Source: Pseudomonas sp. ML2-2023-3
GTDB lineage: Bacteria > Pseudomonadota > Gammaproteobacteria > Pseudomonadales > Pseudomonadaceae
NCBI RefSeq assembly: GCF_037055275.1
Contig: NZ_CP146343.1
Location: forward strand, 4,250,501 to 4,314,500
Direction: 5' to 3'
DNA length: 64,000 nt
Of the stretch, positions 55,601 to 63,595 are shown piece after piece; the stretch's first letter is position 1; each line of letters starts with the position of its first letter. The notes under the pieces are model-generated. The model did no database searches and was not told the DNA's origin. It saw only the letters and a list, made by a program, of their open reading frames with translations. The translations under genes and the position numbers were made by a program.

Positions 55601-55777
55601 GTGACTGACACTTTCAGCGAAACCCAAGCCAGCGTCCTGATCGGCACCGCCGAAAAAATGATCGACCTCTGGGAGCGTCTCAGCCCCGAGAAGCAAGCAA
55701 CCTTGCTCAAGCGTTTCGGCACCCAGGAAAACGCCTTGGCCGCTTTAATCGCGACACAATTGGTTGCACCATTGTAA
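55601..55777 (+). CDS. Small hypothetical protein (58 residues)
   Basis: Starts at a GTG (55601) and reads [19 protein letters not shown] and so on, ending [10 protein letters not shown]: amphipathic helical, ordered composition, unlike noise. An upstream in-frame start at 55532 is possible. It lies 35 nt before the MFS gene on the same strand. No function assigned. Confidence 0.5.
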   Translation: MTDTFSETQASVLIGTAEKMIDLWERLSPEKQATLLKRFGTQENALAALIATQLVAPL

Positions 55778-55812
55778 TCTGCGTCAACCGCACCCCGCAG
55801 GACCCCTACCCC

Positions 55813-56997
55813 ATGCCTGAAACACAGCGTCCTATGGCGATCACCCTGCAAGTGGTCTCCATCGTTCTGTTCACCTTTATTGGCTATTTGAATATCGGCA
55901 TTCCGCTGGCCGTGCTGCCCGGATACGTACACAACCACCTGGGCTATGGCACCGTCATCGCCGGGCTGGTGATCAGTGTGCAATATCTGGCCACGTTGCT
56001 GAGCCGCCCCTACGCCAGCCGCATCATCGACAACCTGGGCAGCAAGCGCGCCGTGATGTACGGCCTGGCGGGCTGCGGCCTGAGCGGCGTCTTCATGCTG
56101 GCTTCCAGCTGGCTGACCGCGATGCCGGCGCTTAGCCTTGCCAGCCTGCTGGTCGGACGCCTGGTATTGGGCAGCGCCGAAAGCCTGGTGGGCTCAGGCT
56201 CCATCGGCTGGGGCATTGGCCGGGTCGGCGCGGCCAACACCGCCAAGGTGATTTCCTGGAACGGCATCGCCAGTTACGGGGCCATTGCCATTGGCGCGCC
56301 ATTAGGCGTGGTGATGGTCGGGCACTTGGGCATGTGGAGCATGGGCGTAAGCATTATATTGCTGGCGCTGGTGGGCTTGCTGCTGGCATGGCCCAAGCGG
56401 GCAGCACCCATCGTCAGCGGTGTGCGACTGCCGTTCCTGCATGTCCTGGGGCGCGTGTTCCCCCACGGGGCCGGGCTGGCATTGGGCTCGATCGGCTTTG
56501 GCACCATTGCGACCTTCATCACCCTTTACTACGCGACCAATAACTGGGAAAACGCGGTGCTGTGCCTTAGCCTGTTCGGTGCAAGCTTTATCGGTGCACG
56601 CCTGGTGTTCGGCAATTTTATCAACAGGATCGGCGGTTTTCGGGTGGCGATTGCCTGCCTGAGCGTCGAGACCCTGGGCCTGCTGTTGCTGTGGCTGGCA
56701 CCGAACCCGCAACTGGCACTGGCGGGCGCGGCCCTGAGCGGTTTCGGCTTCTCGCTGGTGTTCCCGGCGCTGGGGGTTGAAGCCGTCAACCTGGTGCCCG
56801 CCTCCAGCCGCGGTGCGGCCGTGGGCGCGTACTCGCTGTTCATCGATCTGTCACTGGGCATTACCGGCCCGCTGGTGGGCGCTGTGGCGGCAGGTTTTGG
56901 CTTTGCTTCGATCTTCTTGTTCGCGGCACTGGCAGCGTTCAGTGGATTGCTGCTGAGTGTTTATCTGTATCGCCAGGCTCAGAGAGCCCGAGCCTGA
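55813..56997 (+). CDS. MFS transporter, YhhS-like
   Basis: 394 residues with about 12 hydrophobic segments and the MFS loop 2-3 motif [21 protein letters not shown]. YhhS/arabinose-efflux-like drug or metabolite exporters have this plan; the substrate is unknown. It ends 5 nt from the convergent arfB. Confidence 0.9.
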   Translation: MPETQRPMAITLQVVSIVLFTFIGYLNIGIPLAVLPGYVHNHLGYGTVIAGLVISVQYLATLLSRPYASRIIDNLGSKRAVMYGLAGCGLSGVFMLASSWLTAMPALSLASLLVGRLVLGSAESLVGSGSIGWGIGRVGAANTAKVISWNGIASYGAIAIGAPLGVVMVGHLGMWSMGVSIILLALVGLLLAWPKRAAPIVSGVRLPFLHVLGRVFPHGAGLALGSIGFGTIATFITLYYATNNWENAVLCLSLFGASFIGARLVFGNFINRIGGFRVAIACLSVETLGLLLLWLAPNPQLALAGAALSGFGFSLVFPALGVEAVNLVPASSRGAAVGAYSLFIDLSLGITGPLVGAVAAGFGFASIFLFAALAAFSGLLLSVYLYRQAQRARA

Positions 56998-57002
56998 CCC
57001 CT

Positions 57003-57416
57003 TCAGAAATCTACTTTGCCCCGCCCTGCCTTGATGCTGCCACGCTTGGTCTTTGATTCCAGGCGACGCTTCTTCGAACCCAGGGTCGGCTTGGTCGGAC
57101 GGCGCTTTTTCTCCACCTTGGTCGCACTGACGATCAACTCCACCAGACGCTCCAGCGCATCCGCCCGGTTTTGTTCCTGGGTGCGGTATTGCTGAGCCTT
57201 GATGATCAGCACGCCATCACTGGTGATCCGACTGTCGCGCAGCGCCAGCAGCCGCTCCTTGTAAAACGGCGGCAACGACGAGTTGGGTATATCGAAGCGC
57301 AAATGCATGGCGCTCGACACCTTGTTGACGTTCTGCCCGCCCGCACCCTGGGCGCGAATTGCCGTCAGTTCGATCTCGGCATCGGGGATGTGCACGTTAT
57401 TGGAAATCACCAGCAT
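57003..57416 (-). CDS. arfB: ArfB (YaeJ), alternative ribosome-rescue peptidyl-tRNA hydrolase
   Basis: 137 residues from the ATG at 57416 (the family length). Catalytic GGQ in [13 protein letters not shown] and a basic C-terminal tail ([19 protein letters not shown]) that enters the mRNA channel of stalled ribosomes. Releases nascent chains from ribosomes without a stop codon. Upstream in-frame sequence to 57476 covers the aroP2 terminator and is not coding. Confidence 0.95.
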   Translation of the reverse strand: MLVISNNVHIPDAEIELTAIRAQGAGGQNVNKVSSAMHLRFDIPNSSLPPFYKERLLALRDSRITSDGVLIIKAQQYRTQEQNRADALERLVELIVSATKVEKKRRPTKPTLGSKKRRLESKTKRGSIKAGRGKVDF

Positions 57417-57462
57417 CAAAAATGGGTCCGTCTTCGGGGCGTGCAGGATACCCCACAAACAA

Positions 57463-57488
57463 CAAACCCGGCGCAATGGCCGGGTTTG
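57463..57488 (-). terminator. Terminator of aroP2
   Basis: Arms CAAACCCGGC (57463-57472) and GCCGGGTTTG (57479-57488) with a 6-nt loop; T-rich sequence follows on the minus strand. 18 nt beyond the aroP2 stop. Confidence 0.8.
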
Positions 57489-57506
57489 TCGGATTAACCG
57501 CTCAGC

Positions 57507-58925
57507 TTATTTGGCAGAGCTGTAAGCCGCAGCCGATGCCTGCACCGCGCGCTTGTTTTTGATCAGGTAGCACACCCACATAAAGACCACCCACACCGGA
57601 ATCGCATACACCGACACGCGAATCCCCGGGATCAACAACATGATCACCAGAATGAACGCTACAAATGCCAGGCAGATGTAGTTGCCGTATGGATACCACA
57701 AGGCCTTGAACAGCGGGACTTGCGCCGTTTTGTCCATGTGCTGGCGGAACTTGACGTGGGAGAAGCTGATCATCGCCCAGTTGATCACCAGGGTGGCCAC
57801 TACCAGGGACATCAGCAGTTCCAGCGCATCGTGTGGCATCAGGTAGTTGAGCAGGACCGCAATCACCGTGACGGCAGCCGAAGCCAGGATCGAGTTGACC
57901 GGCACACCGCGCTTGTCGATTTTGGCCAGCACTTTGGGTGCGTCACCCTGCTGAGCCATACCCAACAGCATGCGGCTGTTGCAGTAGGTGCCGCTGTTGT
58001 ACACCGACAACGCTGCGGTCAGGACCACAAAGTTGAGGATATGGGCCGCCGTGTTGCTGCCCAGCATCGAGAACACTTGCACGAACGGGCTGCTGCTGTA
58101 GCTGTCGCCACCGGCGTTGAGGGTTTCAAGCAACGAGTCCCACGGGGTCAACGACAGCAGAACCACCAGGGCACCGATGTAGAAAATCAGGATGCGGTAG
58201 ATCACCTGATTGATCGCCTTGGGGATCACGGTGCGCGGCTTGTCGGCTTCTGCTGCGGTGAAACCGAGCATTTCCAGACCGCCGAAGGAGAACATGATAA
58301 AGGCCATGGCCATGATCAGACCGGTCGTCCCGTTCGGGAAAAAGCCGCCGTGCTCCCACAAGTTGCTGACCGATGCCTGAGGACCGCCACTGCCGCTGAC
58401 CAGCAGGTAGCTGCCAAGGGCGATCATGCCGACGATCGCCACGACCTTGATGATCGCGAACCAGAACTCGGCCTCGCCAAACACTTTGACGTTGGTCAGG
58501 TTGATGAGGTTGATCAGGACAAAGAAGGCTGCTGCCGAGGCCCAGGTCGGGATTTCCGGCCACCAGTAGTGCACGTACTTGCCGACGGCGGTCAGTTCCG
58601 ACATGCCCACCAGAATGTAGAGCACCCAGCAGTTCCAGCCCGACATGAAGCCGGCAAAACCACCCCAGTACTTATGGGCAAAGTGACTGAAAGAACCGGC
58701 GACCGGTTCTTCGACGATCATTTCGCCGAGCTGGCGCATGATCATGAAGGCAATGAAGCCGCAGATCGCATAGCCCAGAATCATCGATGGACCGGCTGAC
58801 TTCAGCACCCCGGCCGAACCGAGGAACAGGCCAGTACCAATCGCGCCACCGAGGGCGATCAGCTGAATATGACGATTTTTCAGGCCGCGTTTAAGCTCGC
58901 CCGAATGCGAGGTATTTCCACTCAT
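57507..58925 (-). CDS. aroP2: AroP-type aromatic amino acid permease
   Basis: 472 residues from the ATG at 58925. Twelve membrane segments of the APC superfamily; LKRGLKNRHIQLIALGGAIGTGLFLGSA at the N-terminus is the AroP/PheP/GabP family hallmark. Proton-coupled uptake of Phe, Tyr and Trp is expected. The phhRABC-arfB-permease order matches P. aeruginosa, where this gene is aroP2. Its 5' leader is unusually structured (see 58944-59177). Confidence 0.9.
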   Translation of the reverse strand: MSGNTSHSGELKRGLKNRHIQLIALGGAIGTGLFLGSAGVLKSAGPSMILGYAICGFIAFMIMRQLGEMIVEEPVAGSFSHFAHKYWGGFAGFMSGWNCWVLYILVGMSELTAVGKYVHYWWPEIPTWASAAAFFVLINLINLTNVKVFGEAEFWFAIIKVVAIVGMIALGSYLLVSGSGGPQASVSNLWEHGGFFPNGTTGLIMAMAFIMFSFGGLEMLGFTAAEADKPRTVIPKAINQVIYRILIFYIGALVVLLSLTPWDSLLETLNAGGDSYSSSPFVQVFSMLGSNTAAHILNFVVLTAALSVYNSGTYCNSRMLLGMAQQGDAPKVLAKIDKRGVPVNSILASAAVTVIAVLLNYLMPHDALELLMSLVVATLVINWAMISFSHVKFRQHMDKTAQVPLFKALWYPYGNYICLAFVAFILVIMLLIPGIRVSVYAIPVWVVFMWVCYLIKNKRAVQASAAAYSSAK

Positions 58926-58943
58926 TGAAAAGGTCCCACACAA

Positions 58944-59019
58944 GGTTTGATGTGATTCAGTGCGTTGTAGCTTGAGCACCAGAGGCAGTGATCGAAGGGT
59001 CTACAACACAAATCAAACC
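58944..59019 (-). promoter_or_regulatory. Nested long hairpin in the aroP2 leader
   Basis: Outer helix: GGTTTGAT (59012-59019 on the minus strand) pairs exactly with ATCAAACC (58944-58951). Inner helix: 59001-59010 pairs with 58961-58970 over ten bases with one G-U. The outer helix ends 18 nt before the aroP2 ATG, next to its ribosome site. The helices overlap the 3' half of the leader ORF, so translating ribosomes would open them. Confidence 0.6.
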
Positions 59020-59061
59020 CCAGCGCAGGCGCCAGGAATCCAAGGTTGTTTCACGAGTCAT
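58957..59061 (-). CDS. Candidate leader peptide upstream of aroP2
   Basis: 34 codons from the ATG at 59061 to a TGA at 58957-58959. A strong AGGTGA Shine-Dalgarno lies 3 nt before the ATG (short spacing). The peptide has Trp at 10 and 14 (SWRLRWG), no Phe or Tyr. It ends 31 nt before the aroP2 start and its 3' half forms the nested hairpin. Upstream-ORF control of the permease is inference. Confidence 0.5.
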   Translation of the reverse strand: MTRETTLDSWRLRWGLICVVDPSITASGAQATTH

Positions 59062-59082
59062 GCGTCACCTGTTTGTTTTTAT

Positions 59083-59177
59083 CTGTGACGGAATCGAACC
59101 CGCAACGCTTGTGGCATTGCGGAATTTTCAAGGCGTGCAGCCTTGGCAAAATGCGCGGGTACGCAATTGAGTCACAG
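59083..59177 (-). ncRNA. tRNA-like cloverleaf in the aroP2 leader
   Basis: 95 nt on the minus strand. Ends CTGTGAC and GTCACAG pair as a 7-bp acceptor-like stem (extended by TTTTA/TAAAA beyond one A-A mismatch). Inside are: a TGCG/CGCA hairpin; an anticodon-like arm CAAGG-CTGCACG-CCTTG, 5 bp with a 7-nt loop, T at position 33 and GCA at 34-36; a CCGCAA/TTGCGG arm; and the exact T-loop sequence GGTTCGATTCC just before the 3' stem. It is not a canonical tRNA: there is no D-loop GG pair, the T-stem is short, position 37 is C, and no CCA is encoded. Confidence 0.45.
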
Positions 59178-59371
59178 TTAAAACGCGGCGCATTGTACAC
59201 CCGCACGTAGGCAAGATCCCATCACACAGCCGATAGCAAGACGAAACAAGCCGCAATCTATGTAGGAAGTGTCCTAATTCTATAAAACTCGGCAAATTTT
59301 CATTACAGCGAAGTAATTTCAGCGGTTTAATGGCGGTAAGTGGCTGAATTCGTATGAATTTGTTGACGAGC

Positions 59372-59389
59372 TGTAACGATTATTTTCCA
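59372..59389 (-). promoter_or_regulatory. Possible PhhR box upstream of aroP2
   Basis: TGTAAC-GATTAT-TTTCCA on the plus strand: good left half, weaker right half of the TGTAAA-N6-TTTACA box. It lies in the 260-nt region between the rluB terminator and the tRNA-like element, where the aroP2 promoter must be. Confidence 0.4.
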
Positions 59390-59436
59390 CCTAATTTATT
59401 GCCTGCTGCACCTGCCGAAGGCTTTTTTCAGGCATA

Positions 59437-59470
59437 AAAAAACGCCAACCCCGAGGGGCTGGCGTTTTTT
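59437..59470 (-). terminator. Rho-independent terminator of rluB
   Basis: A near-perfect 16-bp stem (one mismatch), AAAAAACGCC... with GGCGTTTTTT, and a tight loop; the minus strand ends in seven T. 17 nt after the rluB stop. Confidence 0.93.
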
Positions 59471-59486
59471 GTACAGCGCTTAACGC

Positions 59487-60683
59487 TTACTGCGGCTTGC
59501 GACGGCCAAAGCCTGGACGCTGGCCGGAACCGGCCGGAGCGCCACGACGCTTGCCCGACGGTGCATCGTCAACCAGCTTGGGGCCTGAACGGCTTGGCTT
59601 GGTTGGACGCTTGTTGACTTCGCTCGGACGCTCGGCAACCGGCGCACCACGACCCGCAGGTACGCGGTCAGTGCGACCTGCCGGCTTGCGTGCCGGACGA
59701 GCAGCCTCATCGCGGGCAGGACGCGCCGGGCGCTCGCCTTCGATGTGTGGCTGACGGGCTGGACGCGGAGCCAACGGGGCACCTTCGGCCGGACGCAGAA
59801 CGCGGGCAACACGATCACCACGAGCCACAGGGCGCGAGGATTTACGCTGCATACGCTCCAGCTTGTCTTTGCTCTTGGCGTTCATCTGCGGCATGGCAAC
59901 CGGCGTGAGGCCAACTTCAGCACTGAGGATATCAACCTCAAACTGGCTCATTTCGCGCCAGCGACCCATCGGCAGGTCGGAGTTGAGGAACACCGGACCG
60001 AAACGCACGCGCTTCAGGCGGCTGACCACCAGGCCCTGGGATTCCCACAGGCGACGTACTTCACGGTTACGGCCTTCCATCACTACGCAGTGGTACCAAT
60101 GGTTGAAACCTTCGCCGCCCGGAGCCTGCTTGATGTCGGTGAAACGCGCAGGGCCGTCTTCCAGCACAACGCCGGCCTTGAGGCGCTCGATCATCTCGTC
60201 ATCCACTTCGCCACGTACACGTACCGCGTATTCACGGTCCATTTCGTAGGAAGGGTGCATCAGGCGGTTGGCCAGCTCACCGTCGGTGGTGAACATCAGC
60301 AAGCCGGTGGTGTTGATGTCCAGGCGGCCGATGTTGATCCAGCGGCCTTCTTTTGGACGCGGCAGTTTGTCGAACACGGTCGGACGGCCTTCAGGGTCGT
60401 CACGGGTGCAGATTTCGCCGTCGGGTTTGTTGTACATGATCACGCGGCGAACCGATTCGGCTGCCTCTTCACGCTTGATCACCTTGCCATCGATGGAGAT
60501 GGCGTCGTGCAGGTCTACGCGCAGACCCAGGGTTGCATCCTTGCCATTGACCTTGATACGGCCCTGGCTGATCCAACTCTCTACGTCGCGACGCGAGCCA
60601 ACGCCAATACGGGCGAGGACTTTTTGCAGTTTTTCGCCTGCTGGGCCAATTTCCTGGCTGTCTTTAGGGTCTAGATCACTCAT
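59487..60683 (-). CDS. rluB: RluB, 23S rRNA pseudouridine synthase
   Basis: 398 residues. N-terminal S4 RNA-binding domain (EKLQKVLARIGVGSRRDVESWISQGRIKVNG), the RsuA/RluB catalytic motif GRLDINTTGLLM with the essential Asp, and NREVRRLWES. RluB modifies U2605 of 23S rRNA. After about residue 265 there is a long basic Arg/Pro/Ala/Gly tail that is disordered and typical of Pseudomonas RluB. Confidence 0.95.
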   Translation of the reverse strand: MSDLDPKDSQEIGPAGEKLQKVLARIGVGSRRDVESWISQGRIKVNGKDATLGLRVDLHDAISIDGKVIKREEAAESVRRVIMYNKPDGEICTRDDPEGRPTVFDKLPRPKEGRWINIGRLDINTTGLLMFTTDGELANRLMHPSYEMDREYAVRVRGEVDDEMIERLKAGVVLEDGPARFTDIKQAPGGEGFNHWYHCVVMEGRNREVRRLWESQGLVVSRLKRVRFGPVFLNSDLPMGRWREMSQFEVDILSAEVGLTPVAMPQMNAKSKDKLERMQRKSSRPVARGDRVARVLRPAEGAPLAPRPARQPHIEGERPARPARDEAARPARKPAGRTDRVPAGRGAPVAERPSEVNKRPTKPSRSGPKLVDDAPSGKRRGAPAGSGQRPGFGRRKPQ

Positions 60684-60827
60684 CTGGGCACCTCCCGGTG
60701 TGTCAATTCAGGCGAACGCCTGAAGTGTTAAAAATGGGCCTTGGGGCTCTATCGAGCGCCAAAGGGTCGCGAATCATACGCTGATGTTGGCCATTGCGCA
60801 TCAAAGGCTAGTCACGAAGTGGTCGAC

Positions 60828-61019
60828 TTACTTCTTTTTCCGCCGACCGGTGGCCTCAAACGCCAGCAAACGCAGCGCCGACTCCGCCAGTACTGCACGC
60901 TTTTCGTCTTTGCCGGGTTTCTTCCAGGCCTTGATTTCACGCTTGGTGCGCCCGCAACCGATGCAGATGTCATCGGTAAATTTGCAGACGCCGATGCAGG
61001 GGTCTTTGGGTGAAGTCAT
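60828..61019 (-). CDS. DUF1289 small Cys-rich protein
   Basis: 63 residues from the ATG at 61019 with GGAGGG 6 nt upstream. Has the family pattern PCIGVCKFTDDICIGCGRTKREI, four cysteines that may bind metal or an Fe-S cluster, and a basic end RRKKK. Function unknown. Between rluB and scpB, as often in Pseudomonas. Confidence 0.85.
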   Translation of the reverse strand: MTSPKDPCIGVCKFTDDICIGCGRTKREIKAWKKPGKDEKRAVLAESALRLLAFEATGRRKKK

Positions 61020-61038
61020 TACTGCCCTCCCACTTATG

Positions 61039-61127
61039 TGTAGTCGCTGCCGAAGGCTGCCGCAGTACCTTCGTTTTAAAAAGCACGACCCCTGCGGGCT
61101 CGATCGCAGCCTTCGGCAGCGACTACA
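61039..61127. repeat. Palindromic element, second family: 22-bp inverted repeat
   Basis: Exact arms 61039-61060 and 61106-61127 with the core GTAGTCGCTGCCGAAGGCTGC. It fills the gap between scpB and the DUF1289 gene. Confidence 0.9.
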
Positions 61128-61135
61128 AAGATTTG

Positions 61136-62110
61136 TCAATCTTGCTGCTCGCGGCGCTCCTGCTCGATGGCTTCAGCCAGTGCCTGAGCCTCACGCTCTT
61201 CATCGCTCAAGGCCGATCGCTGCTCAAGGGCCGCAACGGCAGCGCGCAATCGCTCGCGGGCCAGCTCGGCCGCAGAGGGTTGCGCCGGTTGTGGTTGCAC
61301 CTCTACCTCTACTTCGACCTCTACCGCTACCGCTACCGCTACCGCTACCGCTACCGCTACCTCTGCTTCCGGCTCCGGAACATCGACGGGCACAGCGTCG
61401 CGCAGCAAATCGTCAAAGTCGGTCTTGAGACCTTCTTCCATCGAGTCCAGTTCCGTCAGCAGGGTACGGAAGCTGGTTTCATCCTTGGGCTCTTCCGGCT
61501 CGGCGCTTTCGTCGGCCAGGGCCTGAAGGTGCGCAGGCACCGGAGCGTCGTCGAAATCGAGGATCGGATCAGGCTCAAGCTCGCGCAACTCGGCCAGCGG
61601 CGGCAGTTCGTCGAGGCTCTTGAGGTTGAAGTGATCGAGAAAACCCTTGGTGGTTGCGAACATCGCAGGCTTGCCCGGCACGTCGCGATAGCCCACCACG
61701 CGGATCCACTCTCGCTCAAGCAGGGTTTTGACGATGTGGCTGTTAACCGCCACACCTCGCACGTCTTCAATCTCGCCCCGCGTGATGGGCTGGCGATAGG
61801 CAATCAGCGCCATGGTTTCAAGCATGGCTCGCGAGTAGCGCTGCGGGCGCTCTTCCCACAAACGCCCGACCCACGGCGAGTACTTTTCTCGAATCTGCAG
61901 GCGATAGCCCGAGGCAACTTCCTTGAGTTCAAACGCTCGGCCATCGCAGGATTTGCGCAGCAGTTCCAGGGCCTTCCTGAATACAGGCGGTTCCGGACGC
62001 TCACCTTCTTCAAACAGTTCAAACAGGCGCTCAAGGCTTTGCGACTTTCCCGAGGCCAACAGAAAGGCCTCAAGCAAGGAGGCAAGCTCGCGGGGTTCAG
62101 TCAAATTCAT
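61136..62110 (-). CDS. scpB: ScpB, condensin subunit (kleisin partner)
   Basis: 324 residues. Two winged-helix domains (about 1-190; AMLETMALIAYRQPITRGEIEDVRGVAVNSHIVKTLLERE is diagnostic). Binds ScpA and SMC in chromosome condensation. The C-terminal extension is acidic and contains a Val-Ala dipeptide run followed by Val-Glu repeats, encoded by a hexanucleotide repeat. Ends close to a palindromic element; 12 nt after scpA. Confidence 0.95.
   Translation of the reverse strand: MNLTEPRELASLLEAFLLASGKSQSLERLFELFEEGERPEPPVFRKALELLRKSCDGRAFELKEVASGYRLQIREKYSPWVGRLWEERPQRYSRAMLETMALIAYRQPITRGEIEDVRGVAVNSHIVKTLLEREWIRVVGYRDVPGKPAMFATTKGFLDHFNLKSLDELPPLAELRELEPDPILDFDDAPVPAHLQALADESAEPEEPKDETSFRTLLTELDSMEEGLKTDFDDLLRDAVPVDVPEPEAEVAVAVAVAVAVAVEVEVEVEVQPQPAQPSAAELARERLRAAVAALEQRSALSDEEREAQALAEAIEQERREQQD
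61321..61360. repeat. Hexanucleotide microsatellite inside scpB
   Basis: Six full CTACCG units plus CTAC on the plus strand, encoding alternating Ala and Val. The unit is a multiple of three, so changes in copy number keep the frame. Confidence 0.97.
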
Positions 62111-62122
62111 GGTTTCAGCTCT

Positions 62123-62950
62123 TTATTCGGCTCTTGCCCGCACATGGATCGGCGCGAAGGGTTCATTTTGCACCAGCTCGACCAGCGACTCCTTGACCAG
62201 TTCAAGCACGGCCATAAACGTCACGACCACGCCCAACTTGCCTTCTTCGGCAGTAAACAGCTCGACAAAAGGCACAAAGCCGCCGCCCTTGAGGCGTTCG
62301 AGCACGTCGCTCATGCGTTCGCGGGTCGACAGGGCCTCACGGCTGACCTGATGGCTTTCAAACATGTCGGTTCGGCGCAACACTTCAGCCATGGACATCA
62401 GCAACTCTTCCAGCGCCACATCCGGCACCAGCTTGCGGGCCCGGGCTTCAGGGGCATCGAGTTTGGGCACAAACACCTCGCGCCCTACCCGGCTCAACCC
62501 TTCAATCCCTTCAGCGGCAGCCTTGAAACGCTCGTATTGCTGCAAGCGGCGAATCAGTTCGGCACGGGGGTCGCCCTCGTCCTCTTCGATTTCGACCGAG
62601 CGAGGCAACAGCATGCGGGACTTGATCTCGGCCAGCATGGCGGCCATCACCAGGTACTCGGCGGCCAACTCCAGGCGCACGGTTTTCATCAGCTCGACAT
62701 AACCCATGTACTGGCGGGTGATTTCTGCCACCGGAATGTCGAGGATATCGATGTTTTGCTTGCGGATCAGGTACAGCAGCAGGTCGAGCGGGCCTTCAAA
62801 GGCATCGAGGAACACCTCCAGCGCATCCGGAGGGATGTACAGGTCTTGCGGCATTTCGATGACCGCCTGGCCATAGACCATAGCGAGCGAGAGTTCTTGC
62901 TGGACACCGGCCTGGGCCTCTACCGCCTCAGGAGCTTGAACGTCAGACAT
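62123..62950 (-). CDS. scpA: ScpA, kleisin subunit of the SMC-ScpAB condensin
   Basis: 275 residues. FEGPLDLLLYLIRKQNIDILDIPVAEITRQYMGY is the ScpA signature near residues 50-85; the C-terminal winged helix is ELFTAEEGKLGVVVTFMAVLELVKE. Bridges the heads of SMC. Its ATG overlaps the stop of the upstream YciO gene (ATGA). Confidence 0.96.
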   Translation of the reverse strand: MSDVQAPEAVEAQAGVQQELSLAMVYGQAVIEMPQDLYIPPDALEVFLDAFEGPLDLLLYLIRKQNIDILDIPVAEITRQYMGYVELMKTVRLELAAEYLVMAAMLAEIKSRMLLPRSVEIEEDEGDPRAELIRRLQQYERFKAAAEGIEGLSRVGREVFVPKLDAPEARARKLVPDVALEELLMSMAEVLRRTDMFESHQVSREALSTRERMSDVLERLKGGGFVPFVELFTAEEGKLGVVVTFMAVLELVKESLVELVQNEPFAPIHVRARAE

Positions 62951-63582
62951 CAGGCCTCGACCATAAACGGTTCAGGATCGCCGCAACCCACACGGACAAT
63001 CTCGGGATCACCGCTGTCGACCAGGCTGATCACGGTCGAGGCCTTGTTGCCGCCAAAACCGCCATCGATAATCAGGTCGACCTGTTTTTCCAGGGCATTG
63101 CGAATCTCGTACGGATCTTCCATCGGCTCGCTTTCGCCCGGCAAAATCAGCGTCACGCTCATCAGCGGCTCGCCCAGCTCTTCAAGCAGCGCCAGCGCAA
63201 TCGGGTGGCTCGGCACCCGCAGGCCGATAGTACGTCGCTTGGGATGCAGCAGCAGGCGCGGCACTTCGCGGGTGGCGTTGAGAATGAAGGTGTAAGGCCC
63301 CGGCGTGTGGGCCTTGAGCAAACGGAACGTGCCGGTATCGACCTTGGCGAACAGCCCCAGCTGGGAAAGATCGCAGCACATCAGGGTGAAGTTGTGCTTG
63401 TCGTCCAGGTTACGCAAGCGCTTGATCCGCTCGATCGCACCCTTGTCGCCCATCTGGCAACCCACGGCATAGGACGAATCGGTGGGATAAATCACCACCC
63501 CACCCTTTTTGATGATCTCGACGGCCTGCTTGATCAGGCGCGCTTGAGGGTTTTCCGGATGAATCTGGAAAAATTGACTCAC
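62950..63582 (-). CDS. YciO/Sua5/YrdC-family protein
   Basis: 210 residues from a GTG at 63582, where the product begins SQFFQIHPENPQ as in the family. RNA/nucleotide-binding YrdC fold: GGVVIYPTDSSYAVGC, the LKAHTPGPYTFIL segment and RTIGLRVPSHP. It resembles YciO more than the essential TsaC, so a role in threonylcarbamoyl-adenosine synthesis is not certain. Coupled to scpA. Confidence 0.9.
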   Translation of the reverse strand: MSQFFQIHPENPQARLIKQAVEIIKKGGVVIYPTDSSYAVGCQMGDKGAIERIKRLRNLDDKHNFTLMCCDLSQLGLFAKVDTGTFRLLKAHTPGPYTFILNATREVPRLLLHPKRRTIGLRVPSHPIALALLEELGEPLMSVTLILPGESEPMEDPYEIRNALEKQVDLIIDGGFGGNKASTVISLVDSGDPEIVRVGCGDPEPFMVEA

Positions 63583-63595
63583 AGTGTTTACCTGT

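Noticed and set aside
59083..59177. A canonical tRNA gene for Cys (GCA)
   Set aside because: No D-loop GG, short T-stem, C at position 37 and no CCA; reported only as tRNA-like.
61010..63295. Long open frame on the plus strand opposite scpB and scpA
   Set aside because: Antisense shadow with no domain; crosses a palindromic repeat.
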